In this document: in pieces, positions 15,896-23,855 of the stretch | Numbering within the stretch: position 1 is the stretch's first letter | Layout: each line of letters begins with the position of its first letter | Assembly (NCBI GenBank): GCA_037127915.1 | Contig: JBAXXL010000003.1 | Location: 1-64,000 of the forward strand | Reading direction: 5' to 3' | Length of the DNA stretch: 64,000 bases | Source: JBAXXL01 sp037127915 | Lineage (GTDB): Bacteria > Bacteroidota > Ignavibacteria > Kapaibacteriales > UBA2268 | Notes under the pieces: model-generated | The model's database searches: none | Told to the model about the DNA's origin: nothing | Seen by the model: the letters and a program-made list of their open reading frames with translations, nothing else | Program-made: the position numbers and the translations under genes

Positions 15896-17059
15896 ATGTT
15901 AAAATCTTTGAATAATGATAACAAACCTCTTACTTTAGGTATATTAGGCGGTGGACAATTAGCTAAAATGCTTGCTTCTGCCGCTTATAGATTGGGAATT
16001 AATATTGCCGTAATAGAAAATCATCATCACTCCCCTGCCGGAGATATGACCAAAAATGATTTTATACACGGGTGGAATAATGATGAAGATTTAGAGAAAT
16101 TCGTTGAAGAATGTGATATTATAACATTAGAAAATGAATTTATATCACCGGATATATTAGAAAAAATTGAAAAAACAAAGAATGTGTACCCTAGTTCAAA
16201 AACCATGCGATTGGTTCAAGATAAATTCATCCAAAAAAACACATTCCAAAATGCCGGATTACCAGTTCCGGTGTTTACAAGTTTGGAAACAATAGAAGAC
16301 GCTTTAAAGTTTGGAAACTCGCACGGTTACCCTTATGTAATTAAATCGAGGAAAATGGGATATGATGGTTATGGGAATGCAACAATAGAATCTCCGGAAG
16401 CTATTACACCTGCTTGGAATAAATTTAAAGCCGATCCCCTTCGCTCAGATATGATGGCGGAAAAGTTCGTTTACTTTACGAAAGAATTAGCGGTTATGGT
16501 CGCGCGCTCAACTAACGGCGATACCGCAGTTTATCCTTGCGTCGAAACTATACAACTCAATCATATTTGCAACAGCGTTGTGGCACCAGCTGAAATTGAT
16601 ATAAAACTACAAGAATTAGCAAAAGAAATATCGGTAAAAGCTGTGGAAGCGATTGACGGAATAGGAGTTTTTGGAATTGAGTTGTTTTTAACAAAAGATA
16701 ATGAAATATTAATTAACGAAATCGCTCCCCGCCCACATAATTCTGGGCATTACACGATTGAATGTTGCTATTGTTCGCAATATGAAAATGCAATACGTGC
16801 AATTTGCGGTTTGCCTCTTGGCTCAACCGAAATGATTAAACCCGGTGGTGCTATGGTTAATTTGTTAGGGGTACGCGATGGAAGCGGTGTTCCTAAAGAT
16901 ATTACTAAAGTTTTAGCGCATTATGATGTTTGGTTACATCTGTATAATAAAAAAGGTTCGCGCAAAGGTAGGAAAATGGGACATATTACTGCTATGGCAG
17001 ATACGCCCCTAGAAGCTTTAGATAAAGCAACCAAAGCCGCAAATGATATAATTTGGTAA
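15896..17059 (+). CDS. purK: N5-carboxyaminoimidazole ribonucleotide synthase PurK
   Basis: This 387-residue ATP-grasp enzyme of purine biosynthesis converts AIR, bicarbonate and ATP to N5-CAIR. The N-terminal dinucleotide-like loop LGILGGGQLAKMLASAA (residues 12-28) is typical of PurK. The ATP-grasp core has YPYVIKSRKMGYDGYGN (about 145-162), GVFGIELFLTKDNEILINEIAPRPHNSGH (around 255-284) and the C-terminal HxTxM-like segment MGHITAM. PurE is not in the window. Single-gene unit with a strong terminator. Confidence 0.97.
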   Translation: MLKSLNNDNKPLTLGILGGGQLAKMLASAAYRLGINIAVIENHHHSPAGDMTKNDFIHGWNNDEDLEKFVEECDIITLENEFISPDILEKIEKTKNVYPSSKTMRLVQDKFIQKNTFQNAGLPVPVFTSLETIEDALKFGNSHGYPYVIKSRKMGYDGYGNATIESPEAITPAWNKFKADPLRSDMMAEKFVYFTKELAVMVARSTNGDTAVYPCVETIQLNHICNSVVAPAEIDIKLQELAKEISVKAVEAIDGIGVFGIELFLTKDNEILINEIAPRPHNSGHYTIECCYCSQYENAIRAICGLPLGSTEMIKPGGAMVNLLGVRDGSGVPKDITKVLAHYDVWLHLYNKKGSRKGRKMGHITAMADTPLEALDKATKAANDIIW

Positions 17060-17060
17060 A

Positions 17061-17088
17061 AAAAAAGCCGCTTCTGAGCGGCTTTTTT
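17061..17088. terminator. Bidirectional terminator between purK and the T9SS metalloprotease
   Basis: AAAAGCCGC and GCGGCTTTT arms with a six-base loop are flanked by A and T runs. The site lies between two convergent genes and can serve both. Confidence 0.85.
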
Positions 17089-17091
17089 GTT

Positions 17092-19815
17092 TTATTTAAC
17101 AATTAACAGAGTTTTATAATAAGTGTTTGAATCAGTTTGAATGCTTATGTAATAATACCCGCTTTCAAAATCAACAGCGATTTTTTCCTTGAAGAAATCG
17201 CTCATAAAACCATCATAAATTGGTTTGACAACCTTTCCTAATGAGTTGTATATCGTTATAGTTCTTACCGATTGATTAGGTAAATCAATAATTAATTCCA
17301 TTTCGTTAATTGCAGGATTTGGAACGCATTCTATTTTAATCAAATTTTGTATATCGTTAACACCAACACTTGAATTTGTAAATGATTGATAATCACTCCA
17401 TTCGGTTTTTGTGTCATTGACCATTGCGCAAACGCGCCATTTGAAATTTGCATATATAGCATCCGTAAATGCATATTGGGTGATATTAAGGTTTTTTTCT
17501 AATATATAATCCTTATTGGCACCATTTTGCTTTGTGATTTCAAGTAAATATCGTGAAGCGCCTTCGATTGGTGACCACGCTAAATTATAATCGTTATTGG
17601 TTAACACATCCCCATTCTTAGGACTGAAATTTGTAATGGTATTAGTTTTATTCATATTAAACAAATTACTTATTTCAATATCACTTAAAACTCTATTGTA
17701 AATATGAATTTCATCTAATTTACCTGAATATTTTTCAACATCTCCCCGACTACCATAATAAAGCTTTCCATCAGTAAGGGAATTGATTTCATAAGATGTT
17801 AGATCAACCGTTTGGGATAAAGTGCCATCCAAATAAAGTTTCATTGTTATTCCATCGGCAACAAAAGTCATAAAATACCATTGGTTCGGGTTTAAATAGT
17901 ATGGATGCCAAATTTGCTTAGGAACTGAATTGTTTTTGACATAAAGGGAAATACCAATCATATTGTTCCATATATAAGCCTCGAAAAATGGCTGGTTTTC
18001 CCAATTTGTACCGAATAAATTGTGTTTATCTACTCCATTGCTATAGTTAAACCAAAGACTCACCGACATTTTTTGGAAATTTGCGTCAAAACCTTCAGTG
18101 GTTAATTTTGCATTATTTTCGAACACAAGCGAATTTTTATTTTGATTAAATTTATCATAATCTTTCAAATAATTGCCGCTCAAATCATAGAAATTACAAT
18201 AAGTATAATCATCTAAACCTGTTATATTATCATCATCAAATGGCATATAAAGTATCAATCCATTGTCTGATTTGTTATTTATGGTCAGCGGGCTGTCGAT
18301 TATTGCAAACTGCGTTTCATCGGAAGCATCAAATAGACCGATTTCTAAAGATTTTGTACATATATCAGGAATATTCCAAGTACATTGTCCAATGGTTGTT
18401 TCAACATCAGATGCTATTATAATCCAATCACTATTTTTTTCTAATCTATATTTAATATTTACCCTATCTATACCTGTCGAATACCATTTTATTTTTAGAG
18501 AATCAAACGCTTGAAATGATGTGTTACCTAATGGTGATGTAATAGAAATCAATTTCCCTTTGTATTCAGTAATACATTCGCATGCTTCGGCATATTTCCG
18601 CATAATGCTAATATTTTGCGGTTCAAATATCATTCGAGTGTAATATCCAAATCCAGAGCTATTATTGATACCTCCGCAATAACTCATAATGGAACCTGGA
18701 TTTGGCTTGGGCTGTTGACCTGCAGGTAAACAATCTTGGTTTTCGGATGTGACGACACAAGTATCCAAGGGAGCATTATCCCAGAAACAACTGTGCGAAT
18801 GCTGAGCATTAAAATTGTGTCCCAATTCGTGAGCGGTAATATAAATATCATAGTTGAAATTATTACTGCTCAAATCAGTCCACCCTTGCCAAGAAACAGA
18901 ACTCATTCCATAATAGTTGTTATTACACATTGCGTTAAAATACCCAAATCCGCCACCGCCATAACCAATTGAAGTTATGACTTGATAACAATCTTTTGGA
19001 ACAGTTTGGTAATTTGCATCCCAGTATGGCAATGCTTTGTCGCGAAGAATAAACGGATCACCTGCGGCTGAATATGGATCTGCCGGACTATCAGTCCAAG
19101 TTTTAACCAAACTAAGCGTTATTGTAATGTTGATAAACTGCTCGTAAAGTTTGCTTACTCTATCGTAAAGTGCAATTGTATAAGCCTGAGCTTTTTCCAA
19201 TGTAACCCCCGTGGCTTTGAAGACTTCAGTATCAGTTTCGACAGCTAGATCCAATTCCAGCATTTTATTATCAGCGGCGAGTTTTCTATTGGTTTTCTCT
19301 TTGATTATAGCAATTTGTTCCGCATCTTCGATAACATCATTGGGATTCAAAAGTGGCAATGGGTTTCCAACTAGATTCTTCACAACATATAGGCCGGGTT
19401 GAGAGTTCGATGGATAAATAAAAATATCTCTTTCATTATTTTTAATCGAGAAAAATAGCATATCATTAACTATAGTAATTAAGACATCCGTTTCAGGATT
19501 GTTTTTAATATTACCCTGATAAGTTGAAACCTTAGGGCTTTTTAAAACCTTACCAGAGCCATCTACGAATAATGTTTTATTATTGATAACAGATTTTGCA
19601 CGTGATAGTTCAATATCCAGATAACTACCATTAATAAAAAAATTATTAATGGTTAGCGATTTTTGGTTTTCTAAAACTGAAATAAGCTTAGAATCAATGT
19701 TTAAAATGCCATCGGATTTTAAAATAATAAATCTCTCAGCATCAATATGAAAATCCGATGAAAACAGTTTGGCTGAAAATGAAACAAAAAGAAGAATTAT
19801 TAATAATTTATTCAT
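17092..19815 (-). CDS. Secreted reprolysin-like zinc metalloprotease with LamG domain and T9SS sorting signal
   Basis: A 907-residue secreted protease. It has an N-terminal signal peptide (residues 1-20) and a propeptide-like region to about 180. The catalytic domain (about 190-400) carries HELGHNFNAQHSHSC near residues 327-341, the HExxHxxxxxH zinc motif of M12B/reprolysin-like metallopeptidases, and a downstream Met-turn candidate, SIMSYCGG. A concanavalin A-like LamG domain follows (about 505-700; GLILYMPFDDDN, LYYGSRG), then an Ig/Fn-like segment. The C-terminal ~80 residues are a type IX secretion sorting domain (VPNPAINEMELIIDL ... GYYYISIQTDSN). Expected to be secreted and anchored at or released from the surface. 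Single-gene unit. Confidence 0.88.
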   Translation of the reverse strand: MNKLLIILLFVSFSAKLFSSDFHIDAERFIILKSDGILNIDSKLISVLENQKSLTINNFFINGSYLDIELSRAKSVINNKTLFVDGSGKVLKSPKVSTYQGNIKNNPETDVLITIVNDMLFFSIKNNERDIFIYPSNSQPGLYVVKNLVGNPLPLLNPNDVIEDAEQIAIIKEKTNRKLAADNKMLELDLAVETDTEVFKATGVTLEKAQAYTIALYDRVSKLYEQFINITITLSLVKTWTDSPADPYSAAGDPFILRDKALPYWDANYQTVPKDCYQVITSIGYGGGGFGYFNAMCNNNYYGMSSVSWQGWTDLSSNNFNYDIYITAHELGHNFNAQHSHSCFWDNAPLDTCVVTSENQDCLPAGQQPKPNPGSIMSYCGGINNSSGFGYYTRMIFEPQNISIMRKYAEACECITEYKGKLISITSPLGNTSFQAFDSLKIKWYSTGIDRVNIKYRLEKNSDWIIIASDVETTIGQCTWNIPDICTKSLEIGLFDASDETQFAIIDSPLTINNKSDNGLILYMPFDDDNITGLDDYTYCNFYDLSGNYLKDYDKFNQNKNSLVFENNAKLTTEGFDANFQKMSVSLWFNYSNGVDKHNLFGTNWENQPFFEAYIWNNMIGISLYVKNNSVPKQIWHPYYLNPNQWYFMTFVADGITMKLYLDGTLSQTVDLTSYEINSLTDGKLYYGSRGDVEKYSGKLDEIHIYNRVLSDIEISNLFNMNKTNTITNFSPKNGDVLTNNDYNLAWSPIEGASRYLLEITKQNGANKDYILEKNLNITQYAFTDAIYANFKWRVCAMVNDTKTEWSDYQSFTNSSVGVNDIQNLIKIECVPNPAINEMELIIDLPNQSVRTITIYNSLGKVVKPIYDGFMSDFFKEKIAVDFESGYYYISIQTDSNTYYKTLLIVK

Positions 19816-19845
19816 AAGCTACTCAATCTTTGAAAAATATAATGA

Positions 19846-19876
19846 TAAAAAAAAAGCAGACTCAATAGGTCTGCTT
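19846..19876 (-). terminator. Terminator after flavodoxin gene
   Basis: On the minus strand AAGCAGAC and GTCTGCTT arms enclose a seven-base loop and are followed by a T run of nine. It lies 25 bases after the flavodoxin stop. Confidence 0.8.
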
Positions 19877-19900
19877 AATTTAGTCCAAATCTGTTTAGAT

Positions 19901-20407
19901 TTAGACTCCTAATTCTTTTTTAATTTGTGCAACCCATTTTTCAATTCTTTCTTCTGTCATTTCGTCTTGGTTATCTGCATCTAAAGCTAATCCAACGAAT
20001 TTACCATCTACTTCTGCTACAGAAGCATCGTAATCGTATCCTGCTGTTGGCCAAGAACCAAAGAAATCAGCACCTTTAGCCGCTTTGTATAATAGTCCAA
20101 TTCCATCTACGAAGTTTTCAGAGTAACCGTCTTGATCGCCTAAACCTAAGAAACTTACTTTTTTGCCTGAAAAATCGTATTTTTCGAAATCTTTGAAGAT
20201 TGAATCAAAGTCATCTTGTAATTCGCCATCATTCCAAGTCGAAGTTGCAAAAATCATTGTTTCATAATTATCAAAATCATCTGTAGAAATTGATGCTACA
20301 TTATGTGATTCTGCTGTGAAGCCGTTTTCGTTCATCATATCAACTAATTTTTCAACTGCTGATTCTGTGTTTCCGGTACTTGAACCGAAGAAAATACCTA
20401 CTTTCAT
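19901..20407 (-). CDS. fldA: Flavodoxin
   Basis: A 168-residue acidic electron carrier binding FMN. The phosphate loop GSSTGNTE (residues 8-15) is at the N-terminus. The 60s loop has TSTWNDGELQDDF, with the tryptophan that stacks on the flavin, and the 90s loop has GLGDQDGYSENF. The length and the C-terminal EERIEKWVAQIKKEL helix fit long-chain flavodoxins. It replaces ferredoxin under iron limitation and can support radical-SAM enzymes; QueE, a radical-SAM enzyme, is encoded at 29060-29725, but no direct link is shown. It has its own TATTTTTG box and terminator. Confidence 0.96.
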   Translation of the reverse strand: MKVGIFFGSSTGNTESAVEKLVDMMNENGFTAESHNVASISTDDFDNYETMIFATSTWNDGELQDDFDSIFKDFEKYDFSGKKVSFLGLGDQDGYSENFVDGIGLLYKAAKGADFFGSWPTAGYDYDASVAEVDGKFVGLALDADNQDEMTEERIEKWVAQIKKELGV

Positions 20408-20452
20408 ATTTATTCCTTTTATAAAAAATATAATTTTAACATATTATACATT

Positions 20453-20460
20453 CAAAAATA
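20453..20460 (-). promoter_or_regulatory. Putative -7 box (TATTTTTG) of fldA
   Basis: On the minus strand TATTTTTG lies 45 bases before the flavodoxin start, the same spacing as upstream of rhuM. Confidence 0.4.
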
Positions 20461-20547
20461 ATAAGATTAATTCTAATATAAAATCTTTTTCATAAAAATT
20501 ATATATTCTTCTTTTCGTCTTTTTTTATTTTATGAGATATTAAACCC

Positions 20548-21264
20548 ATGGAAATTCCTTTTATTTTTCAGAGTATTGACCTTGTTACGAAAATAATCGC
20601 TTTGTATGATGCACCTAGTGATACTAAATTTAAAGATGTTATAGAAGTCACACCTAATAAAAAAAATTGCATTTTCCAATTTTATAATGATTGGCAAGAA
20701 GTTAAAACTTTAAAATTAACAAAAACATCTTATGGATGCGGCGGATGCGGTACCTGGCTTTTTGGACAATCAAGCAGAACGAAAGAAGGATTAATTGATT
20801 TCCTATTTGAAACTGAAAAACTTCGGCATAGTAGAATTCTTATGGCAGAGTTTGCAAATAAGGCTAAAACTTATTCGCCAAAATTCGATGCAATTTTTAT
20901 TGGTGAACTAGATGAAAGGTTTAACGAATATGTGAAAACTATAACAATCTTTGCAAATCCAGATCAGGTAAGTATATTGCAACACGCATTTAATTACTAT
21001 TTTGGTGGTGACGAAAATCCTTTTATTATCGAATTTGGCTCGGGATGTATGCAAATGTTGAATATAATTGAAAAGTATGACACCCCAAAAGCAATTTTAG
21101 GTGGATTGGATTTTGCTTCGCGCGGATATATCCCAAGAAATTATTTCGCAATTACAATGAACAAAGAAATGTATGATTTAATTTCTAAAATTGATGAGAA
21201 TAGCTTCCTGACTACTTCCTTTTTCAAAAGCTTTAAAAAAATGCGCCAAGGATCGTTAAGCTAA
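20548..21264 (+). CDS. DUF169-like protein
   Basis: This 238-residue cytosolic protein resembles the DUF169 (COG2043) family. It has a Gly/Cys-rich SYGCGGCGTWLFG segment (about residues 61-73), the ITIFANPDQVSILQHAFNYYFGG stretch (about 131-153) and a conserved cysteine in GSGCMQMLNI. The family has no firmly established activity; the cysteines suggest metal or cofactor binding. Its stop overlaps the queC start by one base (TAATG), so the two are translationally coupled. This suggests a link to queuosine/7-deazaguanine metabolism or simple co-transcription. The DUF assignment is from pattern memory. Confidence 0.6.
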   Translation: MEIPFIFQSIDLVTKIIALYDAPSDTKFKDVIEVTPNKKNCIFQFYNDWQEVKTLKLTKTSYGCGGCGTWLFGQSSRTKEGLIDFLFETEKLRHSRILMAEFANKAKTYSPKFDAIFIGELDERFNEYVKTITIFANPDQVSILQHAFNYYFGGDENPFIIEFGSGCMQMLNIIEKYDTPKAILGGLDFASRGYIPRNYFAITMNKEMYDLISKIDENSFLTTSFFKSFKKMRQGSLS

Positions 21265-21962
21265 TGGTTGATAATCAAAATAAATGCGTAGTTGTCTTAT
21301 CGGGAGGTATGGATTCAGCTCTATGCATGGCAATCGCAAAAGCAGATGGATATAAACTTTCGGCTCTACATTTAAATTATGGACAATTAACTGAAAAACG
21401 CGAAGAAAAAGCCTTTTTGGATATTTGCGAATTTTATGGGGTTGAAGAAAAAATAATAGTTGATACTTCTTTTTTCAAGCAGATTGGCGGTTCGGGGCTT
21501 ACGGATAATAAGATCGGTATTGAAGAAGCAAATCTAGAGAACGAAACAATACCAAGTACTTACGTTCCATTTAGAAACGGCAACATCTTAGCGATAGCCG
21601 CAAGTTGGGCTGAAGTGATTGGAGCCACAACAATTTTCATTGGAGCGGTTCAGCAAGATTCGAGCGGGTATCCTGATTGTCGAAAGGAATTTTTCGATGA
21701 GTTTGAGAAAGCAATCAATACAGGAACAAAACCCGAAACGAATATCAAAATTTTAACTCCCATTATTAATTTTTCGAAAGGGGACATAGTTCGCCGTAGC
21801 AACGAGCTTTGTTCACCCTTGCATCTAACTTGGAGTTGTTATAGAAATTCGGATACAGCCTGCGGAACGTGCGATTCCTGCGCTCTGAGATTACGCGGCT
21901 TTCAGCAGGAAGGGTTAGTTGACCCTATACCCTATTTGGTAAGACCGGAATACGCGAAATAG
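21264..21962 (+). CDS. queC: 7-cyano-7-deazaguanine synthase QueC
   Basis: A 232-residue ATP-dependent enzyme that converts 7-carboxy-7-deazaguanine to preQ0 in queuosine synthesis. The PP-loop LSGGMDSA is at residues 12-19, LNYGQLTEKREEKA follows near 37, and VPFRNGNILAIAASWAE is near 99. The C-terminal zinc-binding cysteines SCYRNSDTACGTCDSC are all present. It acts after QueE, which is encoded here at 29060-29725; QueD and later genes are outside the window. Coupled to the DUF169-like gene upstream and closed by a strong terminator. Confidence 0.97.
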   Translation: MVDNQNKCVVVLSGGMDSALCMAIAKADGYKLSALHLNYGQLTEKREEKAFLDICEFYGVEEKIIVDTSFFKQIGGSGLTDNKIGIEEANLENETIPSTYVPFRNGNILAIAASWAEVIGATTIFIGAVQQDSSGYPDCRKEFFDEFEKAINTGTKPETNIKILTPIINFSKGDIVRRSNELCSPLHLTWSCYRNSDTACGTCDSCALRLRGFQQEGLVDPIPYLVRPEYAK

Positions 21963-21967
21963 ATATT

Positions 21968-22004
21968 AAAAACCTTCCAAAGTAGAAGCCTTCGGAAGGT
22001 TTTT
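21968..22004 (+). terminator. Terminator after queC
   Basis: AAAAACCTTCC and GGAAGGTTTTT arms enclose a 15-base loop. It also faces the end of the minus-strand hicA remnant and could serve both. Confidence 0.8.
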
Positions 22005-22007
22005 CAG

Positions 22008-22198
22008 TTAGAATTTTTTCAATAACCCTGCTTGTTTGCAGAGTTCATTTGCTGTAATTCTATCTATTTGAGTATGCCGTTTTATTGGAATTACTTTATT
22101 ACCATTAGTATAAATTGAATGGTTTCCACCTTCTCTTAAAAAAGATAAAAGTTGTTTTCTTCGAAATACTTGATTATATCTCTTCTTTTAATGGACAT
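22008..22198 (-). pseudogene. hicA: hicA toxin gene with a one-base frameshift
   Basis: The minus strand starts MSIKRRDIIKYFEENNFYLF and then stops in a run of six T. Reading resumes one base off as LREGGNHSIYTNGNK, VIPIKRHTQIDRI and CKQAGLLKKF. Together these give a complete ~63-residue HicA: double-stranded-RNA-binding-like fold with the GGNHSIY motif and its catalytic histidine. Seven T instead of six would restore the frame. The start lies inside the end of hicB, as in intact hicBA pairs of this type. It is a decayed toxin or a homopolymer sequencing error. Confidence 0.8.
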
Positions 22199-22412
22199 AA
22201 TCTAATTCAACATTCATTTCTTCCAAAATCGTTGTTTCGTGTGGTACATCCAATCCTAGTTCGTGATATGCCAAGACCATTTGTTCAAAAGCATCTTTTA
22301 GCATTTTCCGGCAATCTTCTAGACTATTACCTTCGGTCACTACTTCAGGCCATTCTAAAAGTTGTCCCATATAACCACACTCGATCTTAGTATAATTTGC
22401 TGTATATATCAT
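22188..22412 (-). CDS. hicB: HicB-family antitoxin
   Basis: This 74-residue protein has the HicB core fold: YTKIECGYMGQLLEWPEVVTEGNSLEDC (residues 7-34), then the helix RKMLKDAFEQMVLAYHELG. It has no extra DNA-binding domain. It should block HicA encoded immediately downstream with an 11-base overlap; that partner is frameshifted, so the antitoxin may now be idle. The pair lies directly behind a fragment of an Rhs core (22445-22582), one of three such arrangements in this patch. Confidence 0.88.
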   Translation of the reverse strand: MIYTANYTKIECGYMGQLLEWPEVVTEGNSLEDCRKMLKDAFEQMVLAYHELGLDVPHETTILEEMNVELDYVH

Positions 22413-22444
22413 TTTCTTAATATTTTTAGTTTTACAATAATTTT

Positions 22445-22582
22445 TTATGAAGAATTATTATTGGATTTATTGTATTTCTCCCACAGCACATCCGGCGAGG
22501 TGAAGCGGCCCACAGCGTAGTCGTATTTGCGGACGCCGAAATCGCCGAGGTAGCTTTCTTCGTCGCGCTCTTTGCCGATATT
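22445..22582 (-). pseudogene. Rhs core C-terminal fragment 1
   Basis: The 45-codon frame contains NIGKERDEESYLGDFGVRKYDY and GRFTSPDVLWEKYNKS (shown here in parts), matching the end of the Rhs repeat-associated core (GKERDEE...YFGARYYD...GRF...DPL). It lacks an upstream body and the usual SPYxYCxNNPxxxxDPxG end. It is markedly more GC-rich than its neighbours, as expected for a piece of a foreign Rhs gene. It precedes hicBA on the same strand. Confidence 0.85.
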
Positions 22583-22781
22583 AGACAAGTTTTTCAATTT
22601 CTTCTATAGAAACATACTCATTACATTCGCTTTTTATACGTTGTATAAGCATAAAATCAAGATAATCCTCTAACTTTTCAGGATCATCGAGTAACAATCT
22701 AACATCCATCAATTCGGAATAATCAATTACTGCGAATCGTGGTTGACCATCTTCACTAATTATTTGATAATTATCTAACAT
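22581..22781 (-). CDS. Phd/YefM-like antitoxin
   Basis: A 66-residue acidic protein, MLDNYQIISEDGQPRFAVIDYSEL and onward. The N-terminal beta motif 'xxYQIIxEDGxPxFAVIxYxEL' is the Phd/YefM-like DNA-binding fold seen in Bacteroidota antitoxins. The C-terminal DPEKLEDYLDFMLIQRI part would bind the toxin. It follows the RelE-like toxin at 22782-23054 with no gap (toxin first), and its end abuts an Rhs fragment. Likely role: neutralising that toxin. Confidence 0.8.
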   Translation of the reverse strand: MLDNYQIISEDGQPRFAVIDYSELMDVRLLLDDPEKLEDYLDFMLIQRIKSECNEYVSIEEIEKLV

Positions 22782-23054
22782 TTAAAACCTCCTATATGCA
22801 TCTTTTCGCCGAACAATTTCTATGATATCAATAATTTTAATATAATCATCTCTTTCAAATAGAACTCTATAATTTCCAACTCGTAAACGATAAGAAATAT
22901 TGTTAGACACCAACTTTTTTACATTACTCATTAAAAATGGATCGTTGGCAAGCTGTTTTATTTTTTCTAATATAAGAATTTTATCACTTTTATTGAGGGA
23001 CATAAAACTTTTTTCAGCTATTTTATTAAATCTTATCGTATATGGTTCATTCAT
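22782..23054 (-). CDS. RelE/ParE-family toxin
   Basis: A 90-residue basic protein of the RelE/ParE superfamily. YTIRFNKIAEKSFMSL begins the fold, DKILILEKIKQLANDP forms the paired helices, and SYRLRVGNYRVLFERDD is the characteristic core strand with the Arg pair. The C-terminal EIVRRKDAYRRF tail is typical of RelE ribonucleases. The toxin gene comes first and the antitoxin follows directly. It lies between two Rhs tail fragments on the same strand. Confidence 0.88.
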   Translation of the reverse strand: MNEPYTIRFNKIAEKSFMSLNKSDKILILEKIKQLANDPFLMSNVKKLVSNNISYRLRVGNYRVLFERDDYIKIIDIIEIVRRKDAYRRF

Positions 23055-23146
23055 AGAAATTAAAACGTAATATAAAGCAACTTATTTTTTCTTGAAAAAA
23101 TATGACATTAATTGAATTTCTAAATTAATCAATTTCTTGTTGATCA

Positions 23147-23257
23147 CTAATCTTTCATACAATATTGATATGGACTCCACCCCATATACTTCTCCCACAG
23201 CACATCCGGCGAAGTAAAGCGACCCGCGGCGTAGTCGTATTTACGAACGCCGAAATC
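23147..23257 (-). pseudogene. Rhs core C-terminal fragment 2
   Basis: The 36-codon frame reads DFGVRKYDYAAGRF, TSPDVLWEKY and MGWSPYQYCMKD-stop. It overlaps fragment 1 in content (same DFGVRKYDYA, GRFTSPDVLWEKY) and extends into the WSPYQYC part of the core end. The DNA is GC-rich and close to fragment 1. It sits between the RelE-like toxin at 23273 and the RelE/antitoxin pair at 22581-23054. Confidence 0.85.
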
Positions 23258-23272
23258 TTGGATAATCGTCAG

Positions 23273-23542
23273 TTAATAAATATTACCACGAAAATTAATA
23301 TCTTCAATTAATATTAGTTCAGGTTCGAATTTGAAAATAATACGAAGATTTCCGGCTCTAATTCGGAAATAGCCTTTCCATTCACCGGTTAATGCCTTAA
23401 TATCAAGAGTTTTTAGAGAAAAAATATCACTTGCTTGAGTTGAAGTGTATAGGATTTGTAACTTGTCCAAAACAAATTGTTTATCTGGATTATTTATAGT
23501 ATTTAGAAATTTAGCGGCTTTTTTTGATAATTTAATTCTCAT
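23273..23542 (-). CDS. RelE-like toxin
   Basis: An 89-residue RelE/HigB-like protein. IKLSKKAAKFLNTINNPDK starts the fold, then LKALTGEWKGYFRIRAGNLRIIFKFEPE (in parts) gives the catalytic strand with two Arg. The end is LILIEDINFRGNIY. The last motif, 'xIxxIxxRGxxY', is standard for this group. It overlaps its antitoxin gene at 23532-23741 by 11 bases. Predicted mRNA interferase. Confidence 0.88.
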   Translation of the reverse strand: MRIKLSKKAAKFLNTINNPDKQFVLDKLQILYTSTQASDIFSLKTLDIKALTGEWKGYFRIRAGNLRIIFKFEPELILIEDINFRGNIY

Positions 23543-23741
23543 GAGCTAATAATTCCGTAATATCTATATAATCCTCAACCTTTTGAACAGAAGGAGAACC
23601 CAATTCAGTTCTAATCTCATCCATTTCCGAATCATCCACTGCTGGTAACATAGAAAAATACAAATTCACACGCTCTTGATGAATTGCTTCTGTTACTGCT
23701 CGTTTCACTAAGTTATATATTTCGGTTTGTTCAACAACCAT
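23532..23741 (-). CDS. Antitoxin of RelE-like pair
   Basis: A 69-residue acidic protein starting MVVEQTEIYNLVKRAV. The start at 23741 is chosen because GAGG lies six bases upstream; a longer frame would need TTG. The helical N-terminus (residues 4-30) and acidic C-terminus (VEDYIDITELLAHEN) fit a small toxin-binding antitoxin. Translation is coupled to the toxin through an 11-base overlap. Confidence 0.78.
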   Translation of the reverse strand: MVVEQTEIYNLVKRAVTEAIHQERVNLYFSMLPAVDDSEMDEIRTELGSPSVQKVEDYIDITELLAHEN

Positions 23742-23796
23742 TATAAGCCTCAAATAATTTATTAATTAAAAAACGCTCTAAATTGTATATTATTTT

Positions 23797-23820
23797 ATTC
23801 ATACAATACTGATACGGGCT
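23797..23820 (-). pseudogene. Rhs core tail fragment 3 (SPYQYCMN)
   Basis: Eight codons on the minus strand read SPYQYCMN and resemble the end of fragment 2 (SPYQYCMK) at the DNA level. This short remnant precedes the antitoxin/toxin pair at 23273-23741, giving the third tail-plus-TA arrangement. Because it is short, chance is not excluded. Confidence 0.5.
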
Positions 23821-23855
23821 CATCAACGAAAATAAAGCCAAACTTATTCCGTATT

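Noticed and set aside
22445..23257. Complete Rhs toxin gene
   Set aside because: Only 36-45 codon tails of the core are present, each ended by a stop, with no upstream body.
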